The notes under the pieces were generated by a model, which was not told the DNA's origin, did not search any database, and saw only the letters and a program-made list of their open reading frames with translations. Positions 1 to 6,573 of a stretch of DNA of 7,467 nt are shown in pieces (position 1 is the stretch's first letter; each line of letters starts with the position of its first letter). The DNA lies in the NCBI GenBank assembly GCA_002715665.1, contig PAZO01000010.1, positions 84,595 through 92,061 of the forward strand. Direction: 5' to 3'. The stretch comes from Chloroflexota bacterium. Its GTDB lineage: Bacteria > Chloroflexota > Dehalococcoidia > SAR202 > GCA-002694895. A program made the position numbers and the translations under genes.

Positions 1-330
1 GAAGAGTCTACAGGTGTTTCAGTATTAGCAAAAGCTCTTGAAGAACCAATAAAGATCATTGCAGAAAATACAGGTGTTTCTGGTGAAGTTATTTTAGAAG
101 CTTCATTAAAAACAAAAGGAAATACTGGTTATGATGCAGAGTCAGGCGATTACGTTGACCTTATAGAGAGAGGTATAATGGATCCTGCAAAAGTTACAAG
201 AGCTGCAATTGAGAATTCTGCAAGTGTTGGAGCAATGGTTCTTACCACAGAAGCTTTAATTACAGACATAAAAGAAGACACTCCTCCAATGCCTCCTATG
301 GGTGGCGGTATGCCTGATATGGGGATGTAA
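1..330 (+). CDS. groEL: Chaperonin GroEL (Hsp60), C-terminal part only
   Basis: This is the last 109 codons of an ATP-dependent folding chaperonin; the gene begins upstream of the window and is open from base 1. The visible part is the end of the equatorial domain. It shows ALEEPIKIIAENTG, then a nucleotide-pocket stretch NTGYDAESGDYVDLIERG, then GIMDPAKVTRAAIENSASV, whose Asp (codon 181-183) corresponds to the ATP-contacting Asp495 of E. coli GroEL. It continues with MVLTTEALITD and ends in a Met/Gly/Pro-rich tail (PPMGGGMPDMGM), the flexible tail typical of bacterial group I chaperonins. GroEL works in the cytoplasm as a double heptameric ring with GroES, which is not in the window. Whether this is the only groEL copy cannot be told. 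Nothing suggests damage: the stop is where the family normally ends and a strong terminator follows within about 20 bases. Confidence 0.97.
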   Translation, partial: EESTGVSVLAKALEEPIKIIAENTGVSGEVILEASLKTKGNTGYDAESGDYVDLIERGIMDPAKVTRAAIENSASVGAMVLTTEALITDIKEDTPPMPPMGGGMPDMGM

Positions 331-349
331 TTCTAATTGTTACTTAAAT

Positions 350-383
350 AAAAAAAGAGGCTCTAAATGAGCCTCTTTTTTTT
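350..383 (+). terminator. Intrinsic terminator after groEL, probably bidirectional
   Basis: A perfect inverted repeat: AAAAAAGAGGCTC (351-363) pairs with GAGCCTCTTTTTT (369-381) around a 5-base loop TAAAT (364-368). The GC-containing core is 7 bp (GAGGCTC/GAGCCTC), followed by eight T residues (376-383). The A-run on the 5' side mirrors the T-run, so the element would also work on the - strand. It lies 20 bases after the groEL stop and should isolate groEL from dnaE. Confidence 0.93.
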
Positions 384-411
384 GTATAAATTAATTCTCA
401 ATTTGTGTAAT
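382..411 (+). promoter_or_regulatory. Candidate promoter for dnaE
   Basis: Because a strong terminator separates groEL from dnaE, a promoter is expected in the 64 bases between 384 and 447. The best sigma70-like pair I can see is TTGTAT (382-387, 3/6 to consensus) and TGTAAT (406-411, 5/6) with an 18-base spacer. This would start transcription near 418 and leave a leader of about 30 bases. The -35 box overlaps the T-tract of the terminator. The region is so AT-rich that other boxes (for example TAATAT at 408-413) are also possible. No recognisable Shine-Dalgarno precedes the dnaE ATG. Confidence 0.3.
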
Positions 412-447
412 ATTTCTATTGAATAAATTTATTTTAGATTCAATATT

Positions 448-3400
448 ATGAACGATTTTACACATTTACATGTACATTCTGAATATAGCATTTTTGACGG
501 GGTCAGTCGAATAAAAGATTTAGTTCAAACAGCAAAATCTTTTGGAATGAATGCTATTGCAGTTACTGATCATGGAAATATGTACGGTGCAATTGACTTG
601 TATACTGAATGTATTTCGCAGGGGATAAAGCCTATCATGGGATCTGAGATGTACGTAGCTATTAAAGATCATAAAATAAAAGATCAAACTGAAAGAAGTC
701 CATACCATATGACAATTTTAGCTAAAAATAACATTGGGTATTCTAATTTAGTAAAATTACTAACAATAGCAAATACGGAAGGTAATTATTATAGACCTAG
801 AATTGACAAAGAATTACTTATTAAATATAAAGAAGGATTGATAATACTTTCCGGGTGCCCTAGTGGAGAAATACCTAGATTGATAACTAACGAAGGCTAT
901 GACCAAGCAAAATCAATGGCTATATGGTATTCACAGAATTTTGAAAATTATTATTTAGAGATAATGAGGCATGAAAATGTTGATAATTTAACTGAAATCA
1001 ATCAAAGTCTTATAAAAATATCTAGGGAAACTGGAATTCCATTGGTTGCAACCAATGATTCCCATTACACACATAAAACAGATTATGTCACTCAAGATGT
1101 ATGCCTATGTATACAAACAAATAGCATGATAAATGATTCAAGTAGATTGAGATTTGAAGATAATTCGTACTATTTGAAATCCTCGGAAGAAATGCAGGAA
1201 TTATTTTCTGATATTCCAGACGCTTTAACAAATACAGTTAAAATTAGCGAAATGTGCGATGTTTCTTTAGATTTAGATTCTACAAAAATACCTGAATTTA
1301 AAATAGAAGACGGATCTGATCCATGGTCTTATTTACAAAAACTATGTGCCGAAGGTTTTTTGAAATTATTTACTAATCCCTCTGATCAATATAAAGAAAG
1401 GATGAGATATGAATTAGATGTTATAAAGCAAACAAATTATGCTGATTATTTTTTGGTTGTATGGGATATTGCAAAATATTCAAGAGATAATAATATTTTA
1501 TTTAACGTGCGTGGAAGTGCGGCTGCAAGTTTAGTCTTATATTGTCTAGGTGTAACATTGATTGACCCACTTGAGCACAGCCTGGTATTTGAAAGATTTT
1601 TGAATCTAGAAAGAAAAGAAATGCCTGATGTAGATTTGGATTTCCAAGATAATAAACGAGAAAATGTATTACAGTATGTTGTGGAAAAATATGGAATTGA
1701 GCATGTTGCACAAATTATAACTTTTGGAACTTATGGAGCTAGAGGTTCAATAAGAGATGTTGGAAGAGTTAGTGGAATGGAATATTCTGAATTGGATCCT
1801 ATAGCAAAAGCGGTTCCATTTGGCCCAAATATTAATTTAGAAACTGCAATGCAGTCTGAATCAATGAAACCTTTTTTAACAAAATATAAAAATATTTTAG
1901 ATATTTCCCGATCTATTGAAGGTCTTGTTAGGCATAGTAGTACACACGCAGCAGCGGTAGTAATATCAGAGATGCCGTTAAATGAATTTATTCCATTACA
2001 AACATCTTCCAAATCAAATAGCTCTGATATGCTAATGACACAATATGCAATGGACCCTGTTGCAAAACTAGGCCTTTTAAAGATGGATTTTCTTGGATTG
2101 AGTAATCTTACAATGATTGCTGAATGTTTTGATCTAATTAAAAAAACAAGGGGATTAGAATTAACAATCGATAATATTAACTTAGAAGATGAAAAAACTT
2201 TTCAATTATTGTCAGATGGAAAAACTTTAGGAGTTTTTCAATTAGAAGGCGATGGAATGACAAGATATATAAAGCAACTTAAGCCTACAAGTATTCATGA
2301 TGTTTCAGCGATGATAGCCTTGTATAGACCAGGTCCAATGGAGCAAATACCAAAATTTATTGAAGGAAAGCATGGAAAAATTCCAACTTATATTCACGAA
2401 ATATTAGAAAAAAATTTAGAAGAAACATATGGAGTTATCGTTTACCAAGATCAAGTATTATATATATTTAGGCAAATGGCGGGGTACACTTTGGGTGAAG
2501 CAGATATTGTTAGAAAATCTATGGGGAAAAAGATTTCTGAAATCATGTTAGCCGAAAAAAATAAATTTATTTCAAGATGCGTATCAAATGGATATGAAGA
2601 AAACTTAGCATCAGAAGTATTTAATTTAATTGAACCTTTTGCTGGTTATGCATTTAATAAAGCGCATAGTGTAAGTTATGCGTTGGTATCATATATAACA
2701 GCATATTTAAAAGCGAATTTTTTGGAAGAATTTTTAACAACATCCATGAATTTGAGAATTAATGACGGCGAGGCAATAAACAAATTTGTACAGGAAGCAA
2801 AATTAAATGATATTACTGTTAACCCTCCAAGCATAAATAATAGTTACACTAAATTTTCTCTTTTAGGAGTAAATGGTACTAAAAATATTACATTTGGATT
2901 TAATGCAGTTAAAAATGTTGGTAAAAATGCCTCGGAAAATATAATTCAGACTAGAAAATCTATTGATAAATTCAAATCTATTGAAGACATATTTGAGAAT
3001 ATTGATACATCTATTGCAAACACTAAAACAATAGAATCTTTGGTTAAAGTCGGTGCCTTTGATGAATTTGGAGATAGGTCAGCCATACTTGATAAGTTAG
3101 AAGATTTGATATCAGTTTCAGCAACCATGATGAATGCGAAGAAAAATAATCAAACTACTATGTTTGAATATTTACCAGACGACCAAAAAATCACTGCCGA
3201 GATCACTCTTAACCAAAATATCAATACAAATCCAATTGAGAAACAAAATTGGGAAAAAGAATTATTAGGAGTTAAACTTAGCACCAATCTAGAAAATGAA
3301 AAAATGATAATGCAAGCAGGTGATTCGTATATAACATCCTATGATCAGATAAATAATATGACATCTAATATGAATAAAGGTATAAAAATTTTAGGGCAAC

Positions 3401-3903
3401 CTATTTCTATAGAAAGATTGTCATATATTGATAAAAGAACAAATAATGAAAAATTTTATTTCAAATCTAAAGTTGATCTTTTAGATTCTGAATTAGAGGC
3501 AGTTTGTTTTAACCAAAATTTTAATAATACAAATTTATGGGATGATCACAAACTTCTTGTACTAGATGCTTATGCAAGAAATAGAAATAATCAACTTTCA
3601 ATATATTTTAATGACGCTCAAATGTTCCAACCTGAATTAAATAATAATAAGTCCGATGACCACACTTCTTTAGTTATTGAAATTTTTGAACTTATCAATG
3701 ATGATTTGAATTTTCAAAATTTGATTACATATCTTAAAAATTCTAAAGGAAATATCCCTGTATATATAAAGATGGGCAACAAAGTGGTTGAATACAACGA
3801 TATTAGAGTGGATATGAACGTGAAGGAAATTATTGAAATTAATTTGAAAGGGTTTTGTTCTGTTAAAATTGAAAATCCCAGCATTTTCAAAATAACAGAT
3901 TAG
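448..3903 (+). CDS. dnaE: DNA polymerase III subunit alpha (DnaE-type, family C)
   Basis: Catalytic subunit of the replicative DNA polymerase, acting at the fork with the beta clamp and clamp loader. At 1151 aa it is full length (E. coli 1160). The start is secure because family members begin with a short lead into HLHVHSEYS. Domains: PHP domain (about 1-210) with H8, H10, D17, H42, E67, H87, C137, D204 and H206, a complete set of metal-ligand positions; family C palm/fingers (about 290-770) with RGSAAASLVLY (355-365), PDVDLDF (393-399; catalytic D396 and D398), the third catalytic D547 in KMDFLGL, ALYRPGPM (624-631), YGVIVYQDQV and FAGYAFNKAHSVSYAL; a helix-hairpin-helix region (about 819-870); a likely clamp-binding peptide QTTMF (902-906); an OB-fold (about 977-1050); and a C-terminal domain. 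It lacks the PolC-type inserted DEDD exonuclease. rsmG follows after 6 bases. Confidence 0.98.
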   Translation: MNDFTHLHVHSEYSIFDGVSRIKDLVQTAKSFGMNAIAVTDHGNMYGAIDLYTECISQGIKPIMGSEMYVAIKDHKIKDQTERSPYHMTILAKNNIGYSNLVKLLTIANTEGNYYRPRIDKELLIKYKEGLIILSGCPSGEIPRLITNEGYDQAKSMAIWYSQNFENYYLEIMRHENVDNLTEINQSLIKISRETGIPLVATNDSHYTHKTDYVTQDVCLCIQTNSMINDSSRLRFEDNSYYLKSSEEMQELFSDIPDALTNTVKISEMCDVSLDLDSTKIPEFKIEDGSDPWSYLQKLCAEGFLKLFTNPSDQYKERMRYELDVIKQTNYADYFLVVWDIAKYSRDNNILFNVRGSAAASLVLYCLGVTLIDPLEHSLVFERFLNLERKEMPDVDLDFQDNKRENVLQYVVEKYGIEHVAQIITFGTYGARGSIRDVGRVSGMEYSELDPIAKAVPFGPNINLETAMQSESMKPFLTKYKNILDISRSIEGLVRHSSTHAAAVVISEMPLNEFIPLQTSSKSNSSDMLMTQYAMDPVAKLGLLKMDFLGLSNLTMIAECFDLIKKTRGLELTIDNINLEDEKTFQLLSDGKTLGVFQLEGDGMTRYIKQLKPTSIHDVSAMIALYRPGPMEQIPKFIEGKHGKIPTYIHEILEKNLEETYGVIVYQDQVLYIFRQMAGYTLGEADIVRKSMGKKISEIMLAEKNKFISRCVSNGYEENLASEVFNLIEPFAGYAFNKAHSVSYALVSYITAYLKANFLEEFLTTSMNLRINDGEAINKFVQEAKLNDITVNPPSINNSYTKFSLLGVNGTKNITFGFNAVKNVGKNASENIIQTRKSIDKFKSIEDIFENIDTSIANTKTIESLVKVGAFDEFGDRSAILDKLEDLISVSATMMNAKKNNQTTMFEYLPDDQKITAEITLNQNINTNPIEKQNWEKELLGVKLSTNLENEKMIMQAGDSYITSYDQINNMTSNMNKGIKILGQPISIERLSYIDKRTNNEKFYFKSKVDLLDSELEAVCFNQNFNNTNLWDDHKLLVLDAYARNRNNQLSIYFNDAQMFQPELNNNKSDDHTSLVIEIFELINDDLNFQNLITYLKNSKGNIPVYIKMGNKVVEYNDIRVDMNVKEIIEINLKGFCSVKIENPSIFKITD

Positions 3904-3909
3904 AAATAT

Positions 3910-4638
3910 ATGCAAAAAAATAATACTAAATTGTTAGAAAAGATGGATTTATTTGGATTGAAAATGGATTCAGTATTTTTAGATTTAATAAATAAGTATT
4001 ATGAATTCTTAAATTTGGAAAATCAGAAATATAATTTAACATCTATAGATGGTTATCAAAATTATATTGATTTTCATATCTTAGATTCACTTTCAGTATT
4101 TATGCCAATTAATTATTTTGATATTGAATATGGGAGTATAGCTGATCTTGGTACAGGTGCAGGGTTTCCTGGATTGCCTATCAAGATTGCAAAAAAACAA
4201 ATTTCATTATCACTTATTGATTCAACAAATAAAAAAATAAAATTTTTAACACAATTAGTTGATTTGTTAGAGCTTCAAAATGTTCAAGTTATAAATTCAA
4301 GAATTGAAAATTTAGTGGATTTGAATGACCAAAGAGGCAATCATGATTTGATTTTATCAAGAGCAGTGGGTAAATTGTCAACATTGATTGAAATATCCCT
4401 TCCATTGTTAAAAAAAGATGGACATTGTATTTTTCATAAATCAAATTTATCTGAAAGTGAATACGATTCAATGATTAAGACAATAAAATTTTTCAATGCA
4501 CAATTAATTGAGATATACAAAATACCTTTTGACTTGACAAATCGTGAAAGGGTTTTAGTTATAGTAAAAAAAATTAATGATATCGATAATAAATATCCAA
4601 GATCCAATAACAAGCCATTTAGAAAGCCATTGTTTTAA
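3910..4638 (+). CDS. rsmG: 16S rRNA (guanine-527-N7)-methyltransferase RsmG (GidB)
   Basis: A cytoplasmic SAM-dependent enzyme that makes m7G527 in the 530 loop of 16S rRNA; in other bacteria its loss gives low-level streptomycin resistance. Family marks: YNLTSI (41-46), HILDSL (56-61), the SAM-binding glycine-rich loop ADLGTGAGFPGLPIKIA (78-94), the acidic residue ending strand 2 (D104 in LIDSTNKKIKFL), SRAVGKL (150-156), and the family-typical tail with KYPR (228-231). At 242 aa it matches the Gram-positive form (about 240) rather than the shorter E. coli one (207). The assigned ATG lies 6 bases after the dnaE stop but has no clear Shine-Dalgarno. Met12 (3943) has a weak AGAAAAG just upstream and is an alternative start. 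The close spacing suggests co-transcription with dnaE. In many bacteria rsmG sits near the origin with mnmG and parAB instead. Confidence 0.96.
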   Translation: MQKNNTKLLEKMDLFGLKMDSVFLDLINKYYEFLNLENQKYNLTSIDGYQNYIDFHILDSLSVFMPINYFDIEYGSIADLGTGAGFPGLPIKIAKKQISLSLIDSTNKKIKFLTQLVDLLELQNVQVINSRIENLVDLNDQRGNHDLILSRAVGKLSTLIEISLPLLKKDGHCIFHKSNLSESEYDSMIKTIKFFNAQLIEIYKIPFDLTNRERVLVIVKKINDIDNKYPRSNNKPFRKPLF

Positions 4639-4642
4639 TGGC
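4626..4642 (+). other. Short hairpin overlapping the rsmG stop codon
   Basis: GCCATT (4626-4631) and AATGGC (4637-4642) form a perfect 6-bp stem with a 5-base loop, spanning the stop codon at 4636-4638. It is followed by AAAATTAAATTTT rather than a clean T-run, so it is at best a weak terminator. AAGCCATT also occurs 12 bases earlier (4612-4619 versus 4624-4631), giving the C-terminal residues KPFRKPLF and an alternative 5' arm for the same stem. Confidence 0.3.
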
Positions 4643-4654
4643 AAAATTAAATTT

Positions 4655-4666
4655 TATAATTATAAT
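4655..4666 (+). promoter_or_regulatory. Tandem TATAAT boxes upstream of ilvD
   Basis: Two perfect -10 hexamers lie back to back (4655-4660 and 4661-4666). The best -35 candidate is TTGTTT (4630-4635), 19 bases before the first box and inside the end of rsmG, so the spacer is longer than ideal. A start near 4667-4673 would leave a leader of only about 25 bases before the ilvD ATG. That leaves no room for a leader-peptide attenuator or T-box of the kind that controls branched-chain amino acid genes in many bacteria. Chance occurrence in AT-rich DNA is possible. Confidence 0.45.
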
Positions 4667-4685
4667 TACTATATGAAATTTCAAT

Positions 4686-4693
4686 AGGTGAGG
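4686..4693 (+). promoter_or_regulatory. Ribosome-binding site of ilvD
   Basis: AGGTGAGG ends one base before the ATG at 4695. The usable core AGGTG (4686-4690) has a 4-base spacing, short but workable. dnaE and rsmG have no recognisable site, so this supports independent translation initiation of ilvD at this ATG. Confidence 0.7.
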
Positions 4694-4694
4694 T

Positions 4695-6371
4695 ATGGCT
4701 ATTTTAAATAAAAAAAGCAGAGTTGTAACACAAGGTGATGACAGAGCTGCTGCAAGATCTATGTTACGTGCAACAGGATTGACAGATGAAGATATGAATA
4801 AACCTTTCATTGGCATTGCAAACCTTGCTTCAGATGTGACTCCATGTAATGTTCATTTAGACAGAATTGCACAAAAAACTAAAACGGGCGTAAGAAAATC
4901 CGGAATGGTTCCCATGATGTTTGGAACTATAACAATAAGTGATGGAATTTCTATGGGAACGGAAGGAATGAAAGCTTCTCTTGTTACAAGAGAAATAATT
5001 GCAGATTCTATAGAAGCTGTGGTTTTTGGTGAAAGTTTAGACGGATTATTAGCTGTTGGTGCGTGCGATAAAAACATGCCTGGAATTATGATGGCTATGG
5101 GAAGATTGAATGTACCTTCTATCTTTGTTTATGGAGGAGCAATTTTACCCGGCAATCATAATGGAGAAGATATTAATGTTCAGGATATGTTTGAAGCAGT
5201 TGGTAAATATTCCAGAGGTGACATGACTTTAAAAGAATTAATAGAGATGGAAAAAGTTGCTTGCCCTGGAGAAGGTGCATGTTCAGGAATGTTTACAGCT
5301 AATACAATGGCATCAGCTATAGAAGCTATGGGAATGGCTATACCTGGGGCGTCATCTATACCTGCAGTTGATCCCAGAAATGAAGAAGTAGCACTTAAAT
5401 CTGGAGAGTTTTTGTTAGATTTGTTAAAAAATGATATAAAACCCCGAGACATTATGACAAAAAATGCTTTTGAAAATGCTATAACAGCTGTTTTAGCTAT
5501 GGGCGGATCAACTAATGCAGTTTTACATTTATTAGCAATGGCGCATGAATCTGAGGTTGATTTAGATATTGAAGATTTTAATAGATTAAGTGATAAGACT
5601 CCTTATATAACTGATCTTAGGCCAGGTGGGAAATATGTTATGAGTGATGTTGATAAATCCGGAGGAGTGCCAGTTATTCTGAAAGAATTACTTGATGCCG
5701 GGTTACTTCATGGTGATGAATTGACAATAACCGGTAAAACTATGGCCGAAAATTTATCTGAGGTAACCACTAAGCCAGATAGTAAAGTTATTTATCCTCA
5801 TACATCTCCAAGAAGTGATACTGGCGGTCTAATTATACTTAAAGGTAATCTAGCTCCAGAAGGCGCTGTATTTAAGGTTGCAGGGACAAAACATGTAGAA
5901 CATAAAGGACCAGCAAAAGTATACAATGGAGAAAGAGAAGCATTTAATGCAATCACTTCAGGTGAAGTTGTCGATGGAGATGTTGTTATCATTAGATATG
6001 AAGGCCCTAAAGGCGGACCTGGTATGCAGGAAATGTTAGCAGTTACTGGTGCTATAATGGGCGCAGGATTAGGAGATTCCACTATGCTAATAACAGATGG
6101 TAGATTTTCGGGAGCTACAAGAGGGCCTAGTATTGGACATGTTGCCCCTGAAGCAGCTGTTGGAGGGACAATTGCTTTTGTTGAAAATGGCGACATAATA
6201 AGTATGGATGCTAGTACTAAACAGTTAATATTACATATTTCTGATGAAGAGTTAAAAAAGCGTAAATCAATTTGGAAAACTCCCCCTGTAAATGCTAAAA
6301 ATGCTTTCTTACGAAAGTATGCAAAATTAGTTTCATCTGCTAGCATAGGTGCTGTAACATCAGCAGAATAA
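4695..6371 (+). CDS. ilvD: Dihydroxy-acid dehydratase
   Basis: Dehydrates 2,3-dihydroxy-isovalerate and 2,3-dihydroxy-3-methylvalerate to the 2-oxo acids that become valine/leucine and isoleucine, in the cytoplasm, using an Fe-S cluster and Mg2+. The 558 aa length fits the IlvD/Edd family. Three cluster cysteines are present: C51 (TPCNVHL), C124 (GACDKNMPG) and C196 ([14 protein letters not shown]). Mg-site residues D83 (ISDGISMG) and D125 are present, as is K126, the lysine carbamylated in characterised members. [12 protein letters not shown] (270-281), [13 protein letters not shown] (435-447) and the catalytic-serine loop GRFSGATRG (469-477, S472) are intact. The family also contains sugar-acid dehydratases and phosphogluconate dehydratase. 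Length and the overall motif pattern favour IlvD, but no other ilv gene is in the window. A 55-codon gene and an SDR gene follow with 17-base gaps, suggesting one operon. Confidence 0.95.
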   Translation: MAILNKKSRVVTQGDDRAAARSMLRATGLTDEDMNKPFIGIANLASDVTPCNVHLDRIAQKTKTGVRKSGMVPMMFGTITISDGISMGTEGMKASLVTREIIADSIEAVVFGESLDGLLAVGACDKNMPGIMMAMGRLNVPSIFVYGGAILPGNHNGEDINVQDMFEAVGKYSRGDMTLKELIEMEKVACPGEGACSGMFTANTMASAIEAMGMAIPGASSIPAVDPRNEEVALKSGEFLLDLLKNDIKPRDIMTKNAFENAITAVLAMGGSTNAVLHLLAMAHESEVDLDIEDFNRLSDKTPYITDLRPGGKYVMSDVDKSGGVPVILKELLDAGLLHGDELTITGKTMAENLSEVTTKPDSKVIYPHTSPRSDTGGLIILKGNLAPEGAVFKVAGTKHVEHKGPAKVYNGEREAFNAITSGEVVDGDVVIIRYEGPKGGPGMQEMLAVTGAIMGAGLGDSTMLITDGRFSGATRGPSIGHVAPEAAVGGTIAFVENGDIISMDASTKQLILHISDEELKKRKSIWKTPPVNAKNAFLRKYAKLVSSASIGAVTSAE

Positions 6372-6376
6372 TAATT

Positions 6377-6383
6377 AAAGGGA
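6377..6383 (+). promoter_or_regulatory. Ribosome-binding site of the 55-codon gene
   Basis: AAAGGGA sits 5 bases before the ATG at 6389. The next gene has AAAGGGG with the same 5-base spacing before its ATG. The matching sites, each in a 17-base intergenic gap, are the main evidence beyond the protein sequence that this small frame is translated. Confidence 0.65.
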
Positions 6384-6388
6384 TAGAT

Positions 6389-6556
6389 ATGAACGAAAAT
6401 AATATAAGTCGAAGATCTTTTATAAAAACTTTTTTGTTAGGAGGATTTGGATTGGTTGTTTCAATATTTGGATTCAAATCAAAAAAAGACAATATAAAAA
6501 ATCTTAACGATAATCTACCAAAAGATTCTATATTCAGATCAAGAGATCAAATTTAG
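6389..6556 (+). CDS. Small twin-arginine-motif membrane peptide, function unknown
   Basis: A 55-aa protein that I cannot assign to a named family. It starts MNENNISRRSFIKTFLLGGF; SRRSFIK (7-13) matches the Tat consensus (S/T-R-R-x-F-L-K) well. An uncharged hydrophobic stretch of about 15 residues (15-29) follows, then a basic patch FKSKKD (29-34) and a polar tail ending in DSIFRSRDQI. There is no AxA-like cleavage site, and positive charge directly after the hydrophobic region is unusual for a cleaved export signal. It may therefore remain as a membrane anchor. Tiny Tat-signal proteins are known next to redox enzymes (for example the formate dehydrogenase region Tat target family), but the tail here does not look like that family and no such enzyme is in the window. 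Support for a real gene: good ribosome-binding site, exact fit between ilvD and the SDR gene, and a coherent motif. A degraded remnant of a longer Tat-exported protein is an alternative. Confidence 0.75.
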   Translation: MNENNISRRSFIKTFLLGGFGLVVSIFGFKSKKDNIKNLNDNLPKDSIFRSRDQI

Positions 6557-6561
6557 TAAAT

Positions 6562-6568
6562 AAAGGGG
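6562..6568 (+). promoter_or_regulatory. Ribosome-binding site of the SDR gene
   Basis: AAAGGGG lies 5 bases before the ATG at 6574 and fixes that start, which is also where SDR proteins normally begin (a few residues before KVAIVTG). Confidence 0.75.
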
Positions 6569-6573
6569 ATATT

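Noticed and set aside
351..381. Inverted repeat considered as a mobile-element end or operator
   Set aside because: The GC core, short loop and flanking A/T runs just after the groEL stop are fully explained as an intrinsic terminator; there is no second copy or target duplication.
1731..2012. 93-codon - strand open frame within dnaE, and similar short ones elsewhere in dnaE, rsmG and ilvD
   Set aside because: All are shadows of well-supported coding sequence with no motif of their own.
4612..4631. Direct repeat AAGCCATT/AAGCCATT near the end of rsmG
   Set aside because: Two short copies 12 bases apart inside coding sequence (KPFRKPLF) are too little for a repeat element, and no further copy was noticed in the flanking gap.
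4639..4694. T-box or leader-peptide attenuator before ilvD
   Set aside because: The gap is only 56 bases, with no T-box sequence, no run of Ile/Val/Leu codons in a leader frame and no antiterminator-terminator pair.
5798..6346. 182-codon open frame on the - strand within ilvD
   Set aside because: It is fully antisense to conserved IlvD motifs, has no plausible ribosome-binding site or recognisable domain, and is explained by the codon bias of the real gene.
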